Source of the DNA: CAZKEW01 sp964558915
GTDB taxonomy: Bacteria > Acidobacteriota > Aminicenantia > Aminicenantales > UBA8522
Assembly (NCBI GenBank): GCA_964558915.1
Contig: CAZLFV010000033.1
Location: 1-25,283, forward strand
Length of the DNA: 25,283 nucleotides
Direction of reading: 5' to 3'
How positions within the stretch are numbered: the first letter of the stretch is position 1; each line of letters opens with the position of its first letter. The notes under the pieces are model-generated. The model made no database searches, was not told the origin of the DNA, and saw only the letters and a list, made by a program, of their open reading frames with translations. Position numbers and translations under genes: made by a program. Positions 1 through 7,862 of the stretch are shown here, piece after piece.

Positions 1-1257
1 CTTGAGGGCTCGGAAATATTCAATTTCGGTCCTTCTGGCGGGTATGATTACCATACGAGTTTTATTCCGTTTTTCAGCCGGCGGATTGGGCTTTATGAAG
101 GAGAGCAAATCCCCATCCTGTTTGGGGCCAAGTTATACGGCAAAATCGGCAACACTAACGTTGGTTTCCTCGATGTTCAAACCCGGAAGTTTTCCGAGCT
201 CAGTTTGGGCACCGATAATTTCTTTGTCGGCCGCGTTTCCCAGAACCTGTGGTCCCAGAGCAAGGTCGGAATAATTTTCACCAACGGCGACCCTTCGGGC
301 ACGAGTAACCAGCTCGCCGGATTTGACTTCACTTACAGCACATCCCAATTTCAGGGTGACAAGAACTTTTTAACGACGCTCTGGTCGGTTTATAGCTGGA
401 ACACGGAGAAAGGCGGCAGGCCTTACGGCTTCGGACTCAAAGTGGATTATCCGAACGACCTCTGGGATATCTTTCTGGCATACGATTATTTTGGAGACAA
501 GCTTTTTCCCGGTCTGGGGTTTCTGCCGCGCATGGGTATTCAGGCGCTGGGAAGCGGGATGACCTACTCACCGCGGCCGCAAAAAGGCTGGTTTGGAAAA
601 TGGGTCCGCCAATTCGAGTTCTCCATCCATCCGCAGTTCTATTGGGACCTCGCGGGACGGCTCGAAACGTACGAGATTATGATGGTTCCTTTGAGTTTTA
701 ACACCGAGACGGGCCATCGCTTCGAATTCGCTGTTGTCCCCAACCGTGATGTGCTGCCTTTCGATTTTGAAGTGTCCGAGGGTATCGTCATCCCCAAGGG
801 GGCATATAATTATACGAGCTTCAGCTTTGAGTATAACTCTCCGACATATCTTCCGTTTTCCGCTGATATTGAGTACAGGTTGGGCGAGTTCTATTCCGGC
901 TCGCTTAGTGAACTGGAGCTTAGACTCGCTTATCAATACAAGGGCTATGTCCAGTTAGGGCTGGAGTCGAATTTTATTCGCGGCCGGCTGCCCGAGGGGA
1001 ACTTCAACGAGGCGATTTATCAGCTCAAGGCTGATTTCTATGCTTCCCCCAACCTCGGGCTGATGAACTATATCCAGTATGACAGTGTCTCTAAGAACCT
1101 GGGCGTGAATATCCGTTTGCGCTGGCAGATTTCGCCAGGGAACGAGGTTTTTCTGGTCTATAGCAAGAACTGGGAAAGACGCTGGGATCCCACGAGCCGC
1201 TGCATCCCCGTCGGAGAATATGCCGCTATCAAAGTCCAGTTCAGCATCCGGCCTTAG
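1..1257 (+). CDS. DUF5916-type outer-membrane protein, C-terminal part (5' end outside window)
   Basis: The frame is open from base 1 to the TAG at 1255-1257, giving 418 residues of the C-terminal part; an internal TTG at 205 is not the real start. The first residues read LEGSEIFNFG, then FFSRRIGLYEGEQIPILFG and KLYGKIGNTNVGFLDVQT, which match the conserved core of DUF5916 proteins (a sugar-binding-like N-terminal domain followed by a large outer-membrane barrel). The remainder is rich in alternating aromatic and polar strands with turns, ending in the strand AAIKVQFSIRP, as expected for a beta-barrel. The family is common in Bacteroidota and Acidobacteriota-like genomes, and its function is unknown. 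The N-terminal domain and signal peptide lie outside the window. The next gene is convergent, 20 bp away, with no clear terminator between. Confidence 0.8.
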   Translation, partial: LEGSEIFNFGPSGGYDYHTSFIPFFSRRIGLYEGEQIPILFGAKLYGKIGNTNVGFLDVQTRKFSELSLGTDNFFVGRVSQNLWSQSKVGIIFTNGDPSGTSNQLAGFDFTYSTSQFQGDKNFLTTLWSVYSWNTEKGGRPYGFGLKVDYPNDLWDIFLAYDYFGDKLFPGLGFLPRMGIQALGSGMTYSPRPQKGWFGKWVRQFEFSIHPQFYWDLAGRLETYEIMMVPLSFNTETGHRFEFAVVPNRDVLPFDFEVSEGIVIPKGAYNYTSFSFEYNSPTYLPFSADIEYRLGEFYSGSLSELELRLAYQYKGYVQLGLESNFIRGRLPEGNFNEAIYQLKADFYASPNLGLMNYIQYDSVSKNLGVNIRLRWQISPGNEVFLVYSKNWERRWDPTSRCIPVGEYAAIKVQFSIRP

Positions 1258-1277
1258 GAATTAAGTATTGAGCTTCC

Positions 1278-2150
1278 CTATTTGGCGGCTTCTTTTCGGG
1301 GAAGGGGAATCATGCCGGCGAGCTCACCGATCACGTTGATCAGCTCGGTGTCCGACGGGACAACGATTTTGGCGTTCGAGGACAGGGCCCGCTCCACCGT
1401 CTCGAGCCTTCTCAGAAGCTGGGCATTGCCGATAAAGTATTGATTGGCCGCTTCGTTCACCAGCTTAATGGCCTGCGCTTCTCCCTCGGCCTCAAGAATC
1501 TTGGCCTGCTTGATGCCGTCGGCTTTTTTGATCTCCGCGCGGCGGGCCCCATCGGCCATCGTTTCAGTCGCCGTAGCAAAATCAACGGCCGCGATTTTTT
1601 CGTTCTCGGCCTTGACGACTTTGTTCATCGTCTCCTGAACGTCTTTGGGCGGGTCGATTTCCTTGAGCTCTGTCCTGACGATCTCGATGCCCCAGGTTTG
1701 AGTCTCCTGGCGCAGAGTTTTCTGAAGCTCTTCGTTGATCTTGCCTCTCTCGCTGTTGGCCGACTTTAAGGTCAGCGTCCCGATAATGTTTCTCAGGGTC
1801 GTCCGGGCCAGGTTCACGATCTGCCACTGATAGTTATAAACATTGTACTGAGAATTTTTTACGCTTTCCTCGTCATCCTTGACCTTGAAATACACCTGGG
1901 CGTCCACGCGGGCATTGAGGTTGTCGTTGGTGATGATCTCTTGCGGCTGGGCGTCGACCATGACTTCAGTGATGTTGACCTGGAACATTCTTTCGATGAT
2001 GGGAACGATCCAGTGGAAGCCGGGTTTGGCGAAGCGGTTGTATTTTCCCAGGCGCTCGATCAGCCCCCGGTGAGTGGGCCGGACGATTCTAATTCCGCTG
2101 AAAAATAGGACGATGATAATAATGCCGGCGATGATGAACACACTTGTCAT
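1278..2150 (-). CDS. SPFH/band 7 (stomatin/QmcA-like) membrane protein
   Basis: This 290-residue protein has one N-terminal membrane segment (about residues 3-22). An SPFH domain follows (RPTHRGLIERLGKYNRFAKP, then a beta-rich part with VDAQPQEIITNDNLNARVDA), then a long Ala/Glu-rich coiled-coil stretch (about residues 175-240, KAENEKIAAVDFATATETMA and ILEAEGEAQAIKLVNEAANQ), and a short tail ending in PLPRKEAAK. This is the layout of bacterial stomatin/QmcA proteins, which form large oligomeric rings in the inner membrane and are often linked to membrane proteases. No NfeD-like partner is next to it, although one often is. ATG start with the ribosome site GGAGGG about 6 nt upstream; a promoter lies at 2201-2229. 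Family assignment is firm; partner and role are not visible. Confidence 0.93.
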   Translation of the reverse strand: MTSVFIIAGIIIIVLFFSGIRIVRPTHRGLIERLGKYNRFAKPGFHWIVPIIERMFQVNITEVMVDAQPQEIITNDNLNARVDAQVYFKVKDDEESVKNSQYNVYNYQWQIVNLARTTLRNIIGTLTLKSANSERGKINEELQKTLRQETQTWGIEIVRTELKEIDPPKDVQETMNKVVKAENEKIAAVDFATATETMADGARRAEIKKADGIKQAKILEAEGEAQAIKLVNEAANQYFIGNAQLLRRLETVERALSSNAKIVVPSDTELINVIGELAGMIPLPRKEAAK

Positions 2151-2200
2151 GTTTTCCCTCCGTTCTCAAGATATCTATATGAACTCAGAATGGCCCCGCC

Positions 2201-2229
2201 ATTTTACATCGAAAGCCTGCTTTTATCAA
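2201..2229 (-). promoter_or_regulatory. sigma70-like promoter for the SPFH gene
   Basis: On the minus strand, TTGATA (2229-2224) and TAAAAT (2206-2201) are each 5/6 matches to consensus and are separated by exactly 17 bp. Transcription would begin near 2194, leaving a leader of about 44 nt that contains the GGAGGG ribosome site. The match is by eye only. Confidence 0.6.
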
Positions 2230-2255
2230 TTTGAAATTGGGGTGAGCCTGGCTGC

Positions 2256-2284
2256 TGGACAGGGCTATTTTTTTTATTTACAAT
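2256..2284 (+). promoter_or_regulatory. sigma70-like promoter for the GAPDH gene
   Basis: TGGACA (2256-2261) and TACAAT (2279-2284), both 5/6 matches, are separated by 17 bp that include a run of eight T. Transcription would start near 2291, giving a leader of about 49 nt ending in the AAGGAG ribosome site. The promoter is back to back with that of the SPFH gene, with the two -35 boxes only 26 bp apart. Confidence 0.6.
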
Positions 2285-2339
2285 AAGTATCGAAATAATT
2301 GGTGCGTCGTGATTATGGAAATTTCCTAAGGAGTAGTTC

Positions 2340-3617
2340 ATGAACGGGGCTGATTTATTTACCGAGAAGAAACCCATCCTGGGAATCAACGGGTTGGGAA
2401 GAATAGGCAAGCTCAGTTTGTGGCATCATATCGGGAGAAAATATTTCAAGGAAATTGTCGTCAACCAGGGTCGGGACATCGGGATGGGGATGGACGCGGT
2501 GGCCCAAACCATCGAGAAGGATTCCACCTACGGACTGATTCATACGTTTTTATACGGGATTAACGCTTCGCCTCTCATTAAGATCGCCGACGAAAAACAA
2601 GGGAAACTGCTCATCGACGGGATTCCGGTGACAGTCTTAAGAAAGGCCCGAAACCCCAAGGATATCGCCTGGGGGGACCATGGAGTCGAGATCGTGGCCG
2701 AGTGCACGGGTGAATTCTTGGACCCGACGGCCAGCCCTGACAGCGAGAAGGGCTCCATCCGGGGTCATCATTTGGCCGGCGCCCGGGTCGTGATCAACTC
2801 GGCTGCGTTCAAAATCAAAAACAAGGCTCTGGCCATGCCCGATGACGCCGTGACCCTGATTTATGGAATCAACCATCAGGCGTTCAATCCGGCCCGGCAC
2901 ACCCTGATCTCGGCCGCCTCCTGCACGACAACAGGCCTGGCCCACATGATCAAGCCCCTCCTGGAAAACAAAAAGACCCGCTGCATCCTGACGGCCTCCA
3001 TGTCCACGGTGCATGCGGTGACAAACTCTCAGAGCGTCCTGGACAACGTCCCCAAGGCCGGGGCAAAAGATTTGAGAAAAACGAGGAGTATCTTGGATAA
3101 CATCATCCTGACATCCACGAACGCTGCGGAAGCCCTGGCGCTGGCAATACCGGAAGTGAAAGAGATTGGGTTCATGGCCGATTCCATCCGCATTCCCACA
3201 AAAACGGAATCATTGATTATACTGAACGTGACTTTTCAAAGCCGGATGGGCGAAGACGGAAAGGTCAGCGCGATCGATACGGCAGCGATCAATGATATCT
3301 ACAAACAGGCCGAGGTCAAAGGACCCGAACGTCTGCTCGTTTACTCCGAAGAACAAAATGTTTCCTCCGACGTCGCCGGAATCAACGCCTCCATCGTCAT
3401 TGAAGGACAGTTCAACCATACGAGAACGGCTTTTATCGATATCGACCTCTCCCAAATTCCCGGGCTTTCCCGTGATGTGCTGGACTCCTTTCCTCTCAAG
3501 ACTCTGGAGCTCCCCGTAGTTCACGCCAAAATTTTCGGCTGGTATGATAACGAATACGGAAGTTATACCAACAGGATGGGCGATTTAACCGTCTACGCCC
3601 ATAAAATGCTGAAATGA
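2340..3617 (+). CDS. gap: Glyceraldehyde-3-phosphate dehydrogenase, long form
   Basis: Phosphorylating GAPDH of glycolysis/gluconeogenesis (cytoplasm; glyceraldehyde-3-P + NAD(P) + Pi to 1,3-bisphosphoglycerate). Visible: the Rossmann start GINGLGRIG (about residues 15-23), catalytic Cys195 in SAASCTTTG, the partner His225 in STVHAVTNSQ, the phosphate-site region ILTSTNAAEA, and the C-terminal WYDNEYGSYTNRMGDL. At 425 residues it is about 90 longer than the usual 330-340. Extra segments lie after the first strand (NQGRDIGMGMDAVAQTIEKD), around residues 125-140, and in the C-terminal domain (EEQNVSSDVAGINASIVIEG). I believe this is a recognised long GAPDH subgroup, but cofactor preference cannot be read. 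ATG start with AAGGAG 6-7 nt upstream. It converges with the PPDK-like gene (13 bp gap). Confidence 0.88.
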   Translation: MNGADLFTEKKPILGINGLGRIGKLSLWHHIGRKYFKEIVVNQGRDIGMGMDAVAQTIEKDSTYGLIHTFLYGINASPLIKIADEKQGKLLIDGIPVTVLRKARNPKDIAWGDHGVEIVAECTGEFLDPTASPDSEKGSIRGHHLAGARVVINSAAFKIKNKALAMPDDAVTLIYGINHQAFNPARHTLISAASCTTTGLAHMIKPLLENKKTRCILTASMSTVHAVTNSQSVLDNVPKAGAKDLRKTRSILDNIILTSTNAAEALALAIPEVKEIGFMADSIRIPTKTESLIILNVTFQSRMGEDGKVSAIDTAAINDIYKQAEVKGPERLLVYSEEQNVSSDVAGINASIVIEGQFNHTRTAFIDIDLSQIPGLSRDVLDSFPLKTLELPVVHAKIFGWYDNEYGSYTNRMGDLTVYAHKMLK

Positions 3618-3630
3618 GACTCGTCGGTTT

Positions 3631-4902
3631 TCAGATTTTGGCGGGGAAGGTTTCTTTTTCTTCCACGCGGTGCTTGCCCAGATAAACGGAACCGCTCCAA
3701 CCGTCAATGCTGATAAAATCCCTGCTCATGATTTTATGTCCGTTGATGATGCTGTAGGCGTTCTTCTCATACACTTTCAAGCTCCTGAGGCCAACGACTC
3801 CGACTTTTTTGAGCTGGGGAATGATGACCGCCGCATGGGAGGTGCTTCCGCCTTTGGCCGTCAGGAGTCCATCAACCTGTCGCAGAAGGCCGATGTCATC
3901 GGGAACGGTGTCCGGGCGAATCAAAATCAGAGGAGTATGAGGTTCTTCTTTGTTCAGGAGTTTAATTTCGGCCTCGGAAAAAACGGCCCTCCCCGAGAGC
4001 GCTCCGCCTCCGATGCCGATCCCGTATCCGATCAGGGACTTATCCAGCTTGTTGGTCTTGGCAAAGGGCCTCAGCTTAACGCGCTCTGGAGGAGGCATAT
4101 CCCGAGTCTGAAGAATATAAAGCCCCTCCTTGGAATCATTTTCAAAGGTAAATTCAATCTCCTGGTGGCCGAACCCTTGGTCGTAGATTAGAATTTCCGC
4201 CAGGCGCTTCAGTTCGGCATAGGCGGCCGGAAAACTGTTCTCCAAAGAAATCTCGCTGTCTCTTTTTTCGGTTTTTCGTTGAGTTTCCGAGATCGGATAA
4301 GTCTCTACGAGTCCCGCGACGATGTCATCTCCCTGGGCGCCGAAAATAAAATCCCCGGAGAGGAGAACGGAACTCGACAGCCCCTTGGGATCACGCGTGA
4401 AGGTAACCCCGGAGCCCGACCGTTCATTCAGGTTCCCGAAGACCATGGACTGGACAACAACAGCCGTTCCCCACTTGTCTGAAATATTCATTTCATGTCG
4501 GTACAACTCAGCCCGGGGAGAATGCCAGGAGTCGATCACTTTGAAAATGGCTTTCCTCAGTTGTTCTGCCGGGTCATCTTCAACGGCGATCCCGTTGTTC
4601 TCCAGCTCCTTCCTGTAGGTCAAAGCGATCTCGCGCATCTGACCCGGGGTAAAGTACAACTTCTTGGAAATTTTGTATCTCTCTTTAAACCGGTCGATAA
4701 TCTCATCGAAAAAGTCTCGATTTAATCCTTCCGACATTCCCCAAAATTGGAGAAAGCGCCGATAGCAGTCCCAGGCAGCCCAGCCATAACCCTTTTTGCG
4801 GCTCAAATGTTCGGCGATATTCTCGTTCATCCCCACGTTCAAGAATGAGTTCATCATTCCCGGAAGAGCGATGGCGGAGCCGCTTCTCACGGAGAGAAGC
4901 AA
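3631..4902 (-). CDS. C-terminal part of a split PPDK-like gene: ATP-grasp and phosphohistidine domains
   Basis: Frame-displaced C-terminal part (423 residues counted from a TTG at 4902). It contains the bulk of the pyruvate phosphate dikinase nucleotide-binding domain: SVRSGSAIALPGMMNSFLNV, WAAWDCYRRFLQFWG, SMVFGNLNERSGSGVTFTRD and EIEFTFE...LYILQTR, with the ATP-site Arg, Glu and Gln of the family. It ends with the phosphohistidine domain, GGSTSHAAV, where His356 should carry the phosphate. There is no PEP/pyruvate-binding TIM barrel: the protein stops about 65 residues after the histidine motif. The same frame is open upstream to about 4965 and reads LRKLETITCRHYADPKNPLL, the expected continuation, so this is a fragment of the gene beginning at 7852 rather than a separate gene. 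No ribosome site precedes the TTG. Confidence 0.75.
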   Translation of the reverse strand: MLLSVRSGSAIALPGMMNSFLNVGMNENIAEHLSRKKGYGWAAWDCYRRFLQFWGMSEGLNRDFFDEIIDRFKERYKISKKLYFTPGQMREIALTYRKELENNGIAVEDDPAEQLRKAIFKVIDSWHSPRAELYRHEMNISDKWGTAVVVQSMVFGNLNERSGSGVTFTRDPKGLSSSVLLSGDFIFGAQGDDIVAGLVETYPISETQRKTEKRDSEISLENSFPAAYAELKRLAEILIYDQGFGHQEIEFTFENDSKEGLYILQTRDMPPPERVKLRPFAKTNKLDKSLIGYGIGIGGGALSGRAVFSEAEIKLLNKEEPHTPLILIRPDTVPDDIGLLRQVDGLLTAKGGSTSHAAVIIPQLKKVGVVGLRSLKVYEKNAYSIINGHKIMSRDFISIDGWSGSVYLGKHRVEEKETFPAKI

Positions 4903-4963
4903 GGGATTTTTGGGGTCCGCATAGTGCCGGCATGTAATCGTTTCCAGCTTTCTGAGTTCTTTG

Positions 4964-5026
4964 CCCTAACCTCATATTCAGGTCTTTGGCAATATCCTCA
5001 TAACCCAAAATGGCGTCAAGGCATCA
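4964..5026 (-). other. Two lesions splitting the PPDK-like gene: in-frame TGA and one-base frameshift
   Basis: On the minus strand the N-terminal frame ends VITTEIF-TGA (5026-5024). After the TGA the same frame continues with family-like sequence (CLDAILGYEDIAKDLNMRLG). It loses homology at a GGG run (4966-4964) and the similarity moves to another frame. Dropping one G restores RLGKELRKLETITCRHYADP followed by SVRSG. In relatives I expect an Arg where the TGA is (TTE-x-F-R-C-R), so CGA to TGA would explain it. TGA, TAA and TAG all end other genes here, so TGA is a normal stop. Either a decayed gene or assembly errors would produce this. Confidence 0.75.
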
Positions 5027-7852
5027 GAAAATTTCCGTGGTGATCACAAACCCGGGGGGCACGGGAAAGTCGAGGGAATGGAGATGCTTGAGGAAATAAC
5101 CCTTGTTTCCCAGGAGGATTTGATCGTCCCTTTTTTGAGGCTTTTTATAGAGAGGAGTGATGACGATCTCCGGGTTGTAGCTCATGAGGACATTCAGCAT
5201 GTGCTTGTGAGTCTTGAATTTTTCCTGTTCAGCGCAGAGTGTCCGGAGGATGTTGCTAATAAAGTTGTCGAGCGTCTGAAGCCCAAAACTCGAGGCAATC
5301 ATCGACCGAACGAAGTTCTCGGTTTGCATATAGACTGCCTCCTCCTCTTCCTCCTTGGAGAGCCGAGTCTTTTCCTCTCCCTGTTGTTTGTCGAGAAATT
5401 GCCTGATAACGACGGGGAGATTGGCCCGGTGGGAGTCGATATAGTAGACGCGGGTGATATCCTGAATGCCCTTGGAAATGAAACGAAAGATGTCGATGTA
5501 TTGATCGATGCTGAAGCGTTTGATCTTGAGGGCTCCCTGGATGTACTTCATTTTCGATTCAAGCCCCTCGGTGGAAATTCCCTCCAGCTGAAGCGCCTTT
5601 ATAAACAGCCCGAGGTATTTATCGATTCTTACCAGAGTGGTCTTGGTGATGAATTGAAGGTTCAACGAATTGATAATCTGTTCTAGGAGGACGTTGGCGA
5701 GGCTCTGGAGTCTGAGATAAAGGCCCAGGGCGTCGATTTTTGCTTCGCGGTAGACGCCGTACATGGACGGGATCCCCGCCGCGATGTGCCTTTTGTGATA
5801 AATATCCTCAAAGGCTTCGGTTTTTTCAGGGGAAATGATGCGGTCCTTCAAAAGGCTTAGAAAGTCCAGAAGGAGGAACAGGCTCTTGTAATAATCTCTC
5901 CGTGAAAAGGCTTTCCGAAACGCCTCCAATTTCTGTTGATCAAAAATATAAGAGGAGTTCAGGTTTTTGACCACATCCTGATGGTGGATATTGTACTTTT
6001 TATAGAGCAGTTGATAAAAACGCAAGACGAGGGCAGCTTTCTCTTTATCGCGGTCCGGGACATCCGGGATTTTTTGGACGATTCTCTGAATTTTGGGTTG
6101 ATCCCATTGAAGGAAGAGGCGGGGATTGTGATGCGCCTCCGGAAAAATGACCCTGAAGATTTTATACATCCCATCGTAGATCTCCCCGGAGCCTTCGACC
6201 TGCTCATAGATCTCCTCGGGCAGGAACCGGCGCATGTCCTCTTTGTTTCCGGAATGCCAGTAGCGAAAGATGGCCTCGACGAAGGAAACGAGCGTGCTGT
6301 TGCTTTCCACATGGGACTGTTTCCTGAGAAAATGAATAATCGGGTCCCGGCGGTTCGAGACGTCGTCCATGCGGCTGGAGAAATCCCGGAGTTCACCCTC
6401 GGCGTTGATCTCGTTGAAATAAATGGGGAACAGCCGGGCGAGCTGCATCACCAGGTTATAGGCGGGGACAATATCGGAATTCAGAAGTGCAGAGATATCT
6501 TTCTGGAGAAGGTCGGTGTCCCGGACGAAGACACCTCCGATTTTGAGGTTGATGATCAGGGCTGAAAGGAGCTGCTTTGTCCAGCGCGGCTTTAGGGCAA
6601 TGATCTCGAGCCAGGTCCGAATGTTCTTAACATGGAAGGCGTTGAATTTTACCTCCCAATCCGCGGTCGTACCCTGGATGTTTGGCGACTCAAACCCGGA
6701 GAAGATGATCTGTTCCATAAGGGTGTTAACCAGGGAATGATGATTGAGTTTAAAAATTTCTTTGGCCGCTGTGCTGATGAAATTCAGCCTGGCTTCAGGA
6801 TAGAGAGCGCGGGCGCCGCCCTCCTGGAACATCTGGAACATCTTTTTGATAAGTTCTTCCAGTTCGGGAACGGATTTCTCGGCGAAGGCGCGGCCGAGCG
6901 AGCGGTTGATCTCGATCAAAGCCTCGCGGTGAATATCCTGAAGGCCCGGCAGAGTGATGACCTTGAACAGGAAATCAAGGCAGGCCGAGTGTCGCTGCTG
7001 CTCATCAAGAAATGACCGTTCGAGCTCGTTGGCAACTCTCAGGTATCCGTTGGCGATCTGATAATGGTCGGGTAACTCAAGATAGAGCGCCAAATCCTCC
7101 CAGCCGCGGGGATTTTGCAGCGCCGAAGAATCTTCAAGTCGGCTCAGCAACAGGCGCAGATGATCATGGCTGATCGGTGCAATCAGGGTTTGATACTGGG
7201 CCAAAGCTTCGGCTTGTCCCTTGAAATCAACAAACCCTTGACTCGGATCGGGCTGATTCAGCCAGAAGCTCAAAGACGCATGAAAAACGCGGTAACATAG
7301 CTCCGCAAGATTCTTGATTGAATCCTGGATATTATGGCCGATGAAAAATTTCAGGATGGATTTGAGATCTCTCGTCCCTTTCTTCATCAGACCGACTTCT
7401 TCCGCAGGCATCCTCCGGAGGAAGTCAAGGGCCTCGAGAACAACGGGGATGTTCCGTGATAAATGCTCGCCGCTGTCGGCCAAGATTTTCTGGAGATATT
7501 CCAAAAGATAGCCGATGCTTTTTTCTTTGACTGAATCCGTCGTTTCGCGGGAGATCATCTCCGCATAGATACCGACTTCGATCTCCAGGGCCCGCTTTCC
7601 CTCGGTGTTGATGTTGTAAGTGTAAAAATCTTCCAGGCTGATTCGCCTGAGTTCCTCCACGAGAAGGTCGCCCTGGAAATTGGGCTGATGGAATTTTTCT
7701 AGAAACTCTTTGGTCCGCTTGTGCGTTCCATAAGAATCTTTGACGAGCTCAAGGAGGGGGAGGTGCCTTTCCGGGATTATGACCTCAGCAGCCGTCCAGG
7801 GCGGCGTTGCGGACGCGGCCGCCGGATTTCTTTTTGTTTCCTCTTCACTCAT
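5024..7852 (-). CDS. N-terminal part of a split PPDK-like gene: large unknown domain plus start of ATP-grasp
   Basis: This part has 942 residues. Up to about residue 910 it is a helix-rich, charged sequence of no family I recognise, with no signal peptide and no membrane segment. The last 28 residues, GNKGYFLKHLHSLDFPVPPG and onwards, are the beginning of the PPDK nucleotide-binding domain, with the ATP-site Lys in GNKG and the VPPGFVITTE motif. The ATP site is therefore shared between this part and the fragment at 3631-4902, so neither half should work alone. Undamaged, the gene would encode about 1,400 residues: unknown region, ATP-grasp, phosphohistidine, and no PEP barrel. The layout differs from PPDK, PEP synthase, glucan water dikinase and rifampin phosphotransferase. 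ATG start 10 bp after the aldehyde dehydrogenase stop, so it is probably coupled to it. Confidence 0.8.
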   Translation of the reverse strand: MSEEETKRNPAAASATPPWTAAEVIIPERHLPLLELVKDSYGTHKRTKEFLEKFHQPNFQGDLLVEELRRISLEDFYTYNINTEGKRALEIEVGIYAEMISRETTDSVKEKSIGYLLEYLQKILADSGEHLSRNIPVVLEALDFLRRMPAEEVGLMKKGTRDLKSILKFFIGHNIQDSIKNLAELCYRVFHASLSFWLNQPDPSQGFVDFKGQAEALAQYQTLIAPISHDHLRLLLSRLEDSSALQNPRGWEDLALYLELPDHYQIANGYLRVANELERSFLDEQQRHSACLDFLFKVITLPGLQDIHREALIEINRSLGRAFAEKSVPELEELIKKMFQMFQEGGARALYPEARLNFISTAAKEIFKLNHHSLVNTLMEQIIFSGFESPNIQGTTADWEVKFNAFHVKNIRTWLEIIALKPRWTKQLLSALIINLKIGGVFVRDTDLLQKDISALLNSDIVPAYNLVMQLARLFPIYFNEINAEGELRDFSSRMDDVSNRRDPIIHFLRKQSHVESNSTLVSFVEAIFRYWHSGNKEDMRRFLPEEIYEQVEGSGEIYDGMYKIFRVIFPEAHHNPRLFLQWDQPKIQRIVQKIPDVPDRDKEKAALVLRFYQLLYKKYNIHHQDVVKNLNSSYIFDQQKLEAFRKAFSRRDYYKSLFLLLDFLSLLKDRIISPEKTEAFEDIYHKRHIAAGIPSMYGVYREAKIDALGLYLRLQSLANVLLEQIINSLNLQFITKTTLVRIDKYLGLFIKALQLEGISTEGLESKMKYIQGALKIKRFSIDQYIDIFRFISKGIQDITRVYYIDSHRANLPVVIRQFLDKQQGEEKTRLSKEEEEEAVYMQTENFVRSMIASSFGLQTLDNFISNILRTLCAEQEKFKTHKHMLNVLMSYNPEIVITPLYKKPQKRDDQILLGNKGYFLKHLHSLDFPVPPGFVITTEIF

Positions 7853-7862
7853 GAATCTGGGT

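Noticed and set aside
2245..2275. Stem AGCCT/AGGGCT followed by eight T, resembling a terminator
   Set aside because: It lies between two divergent genes where no transcript needs ending, the stem is only 4-5 bp, and the T run fits the spacer of the GAPDH promoter.
3609..3634. Possible bidirectional terminator between the convergent GAPDH and PPDK-like genes (CTGAAA...TTTCAG)
   Set aside because: The 6-bp stem is AT-rich, the loop is 14 nt, and there is only a four-T run after it; too weak to call.
5024..5026. TGA read as selenocysteine or a recoded sense codon
   Set aside because: The family position is expected to be Arg, not Cys; TGA ends several other genes here, and the nearby frameshift points to damage or sequence error instead.
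5078..5686. 202-residue plus-strand open frame
   Set aside because: It is antisense to the PPDK-like gene, whose protein shows clear family motifs at its end; similar shadow frames occur at 5936-6565 and 8943-9551.
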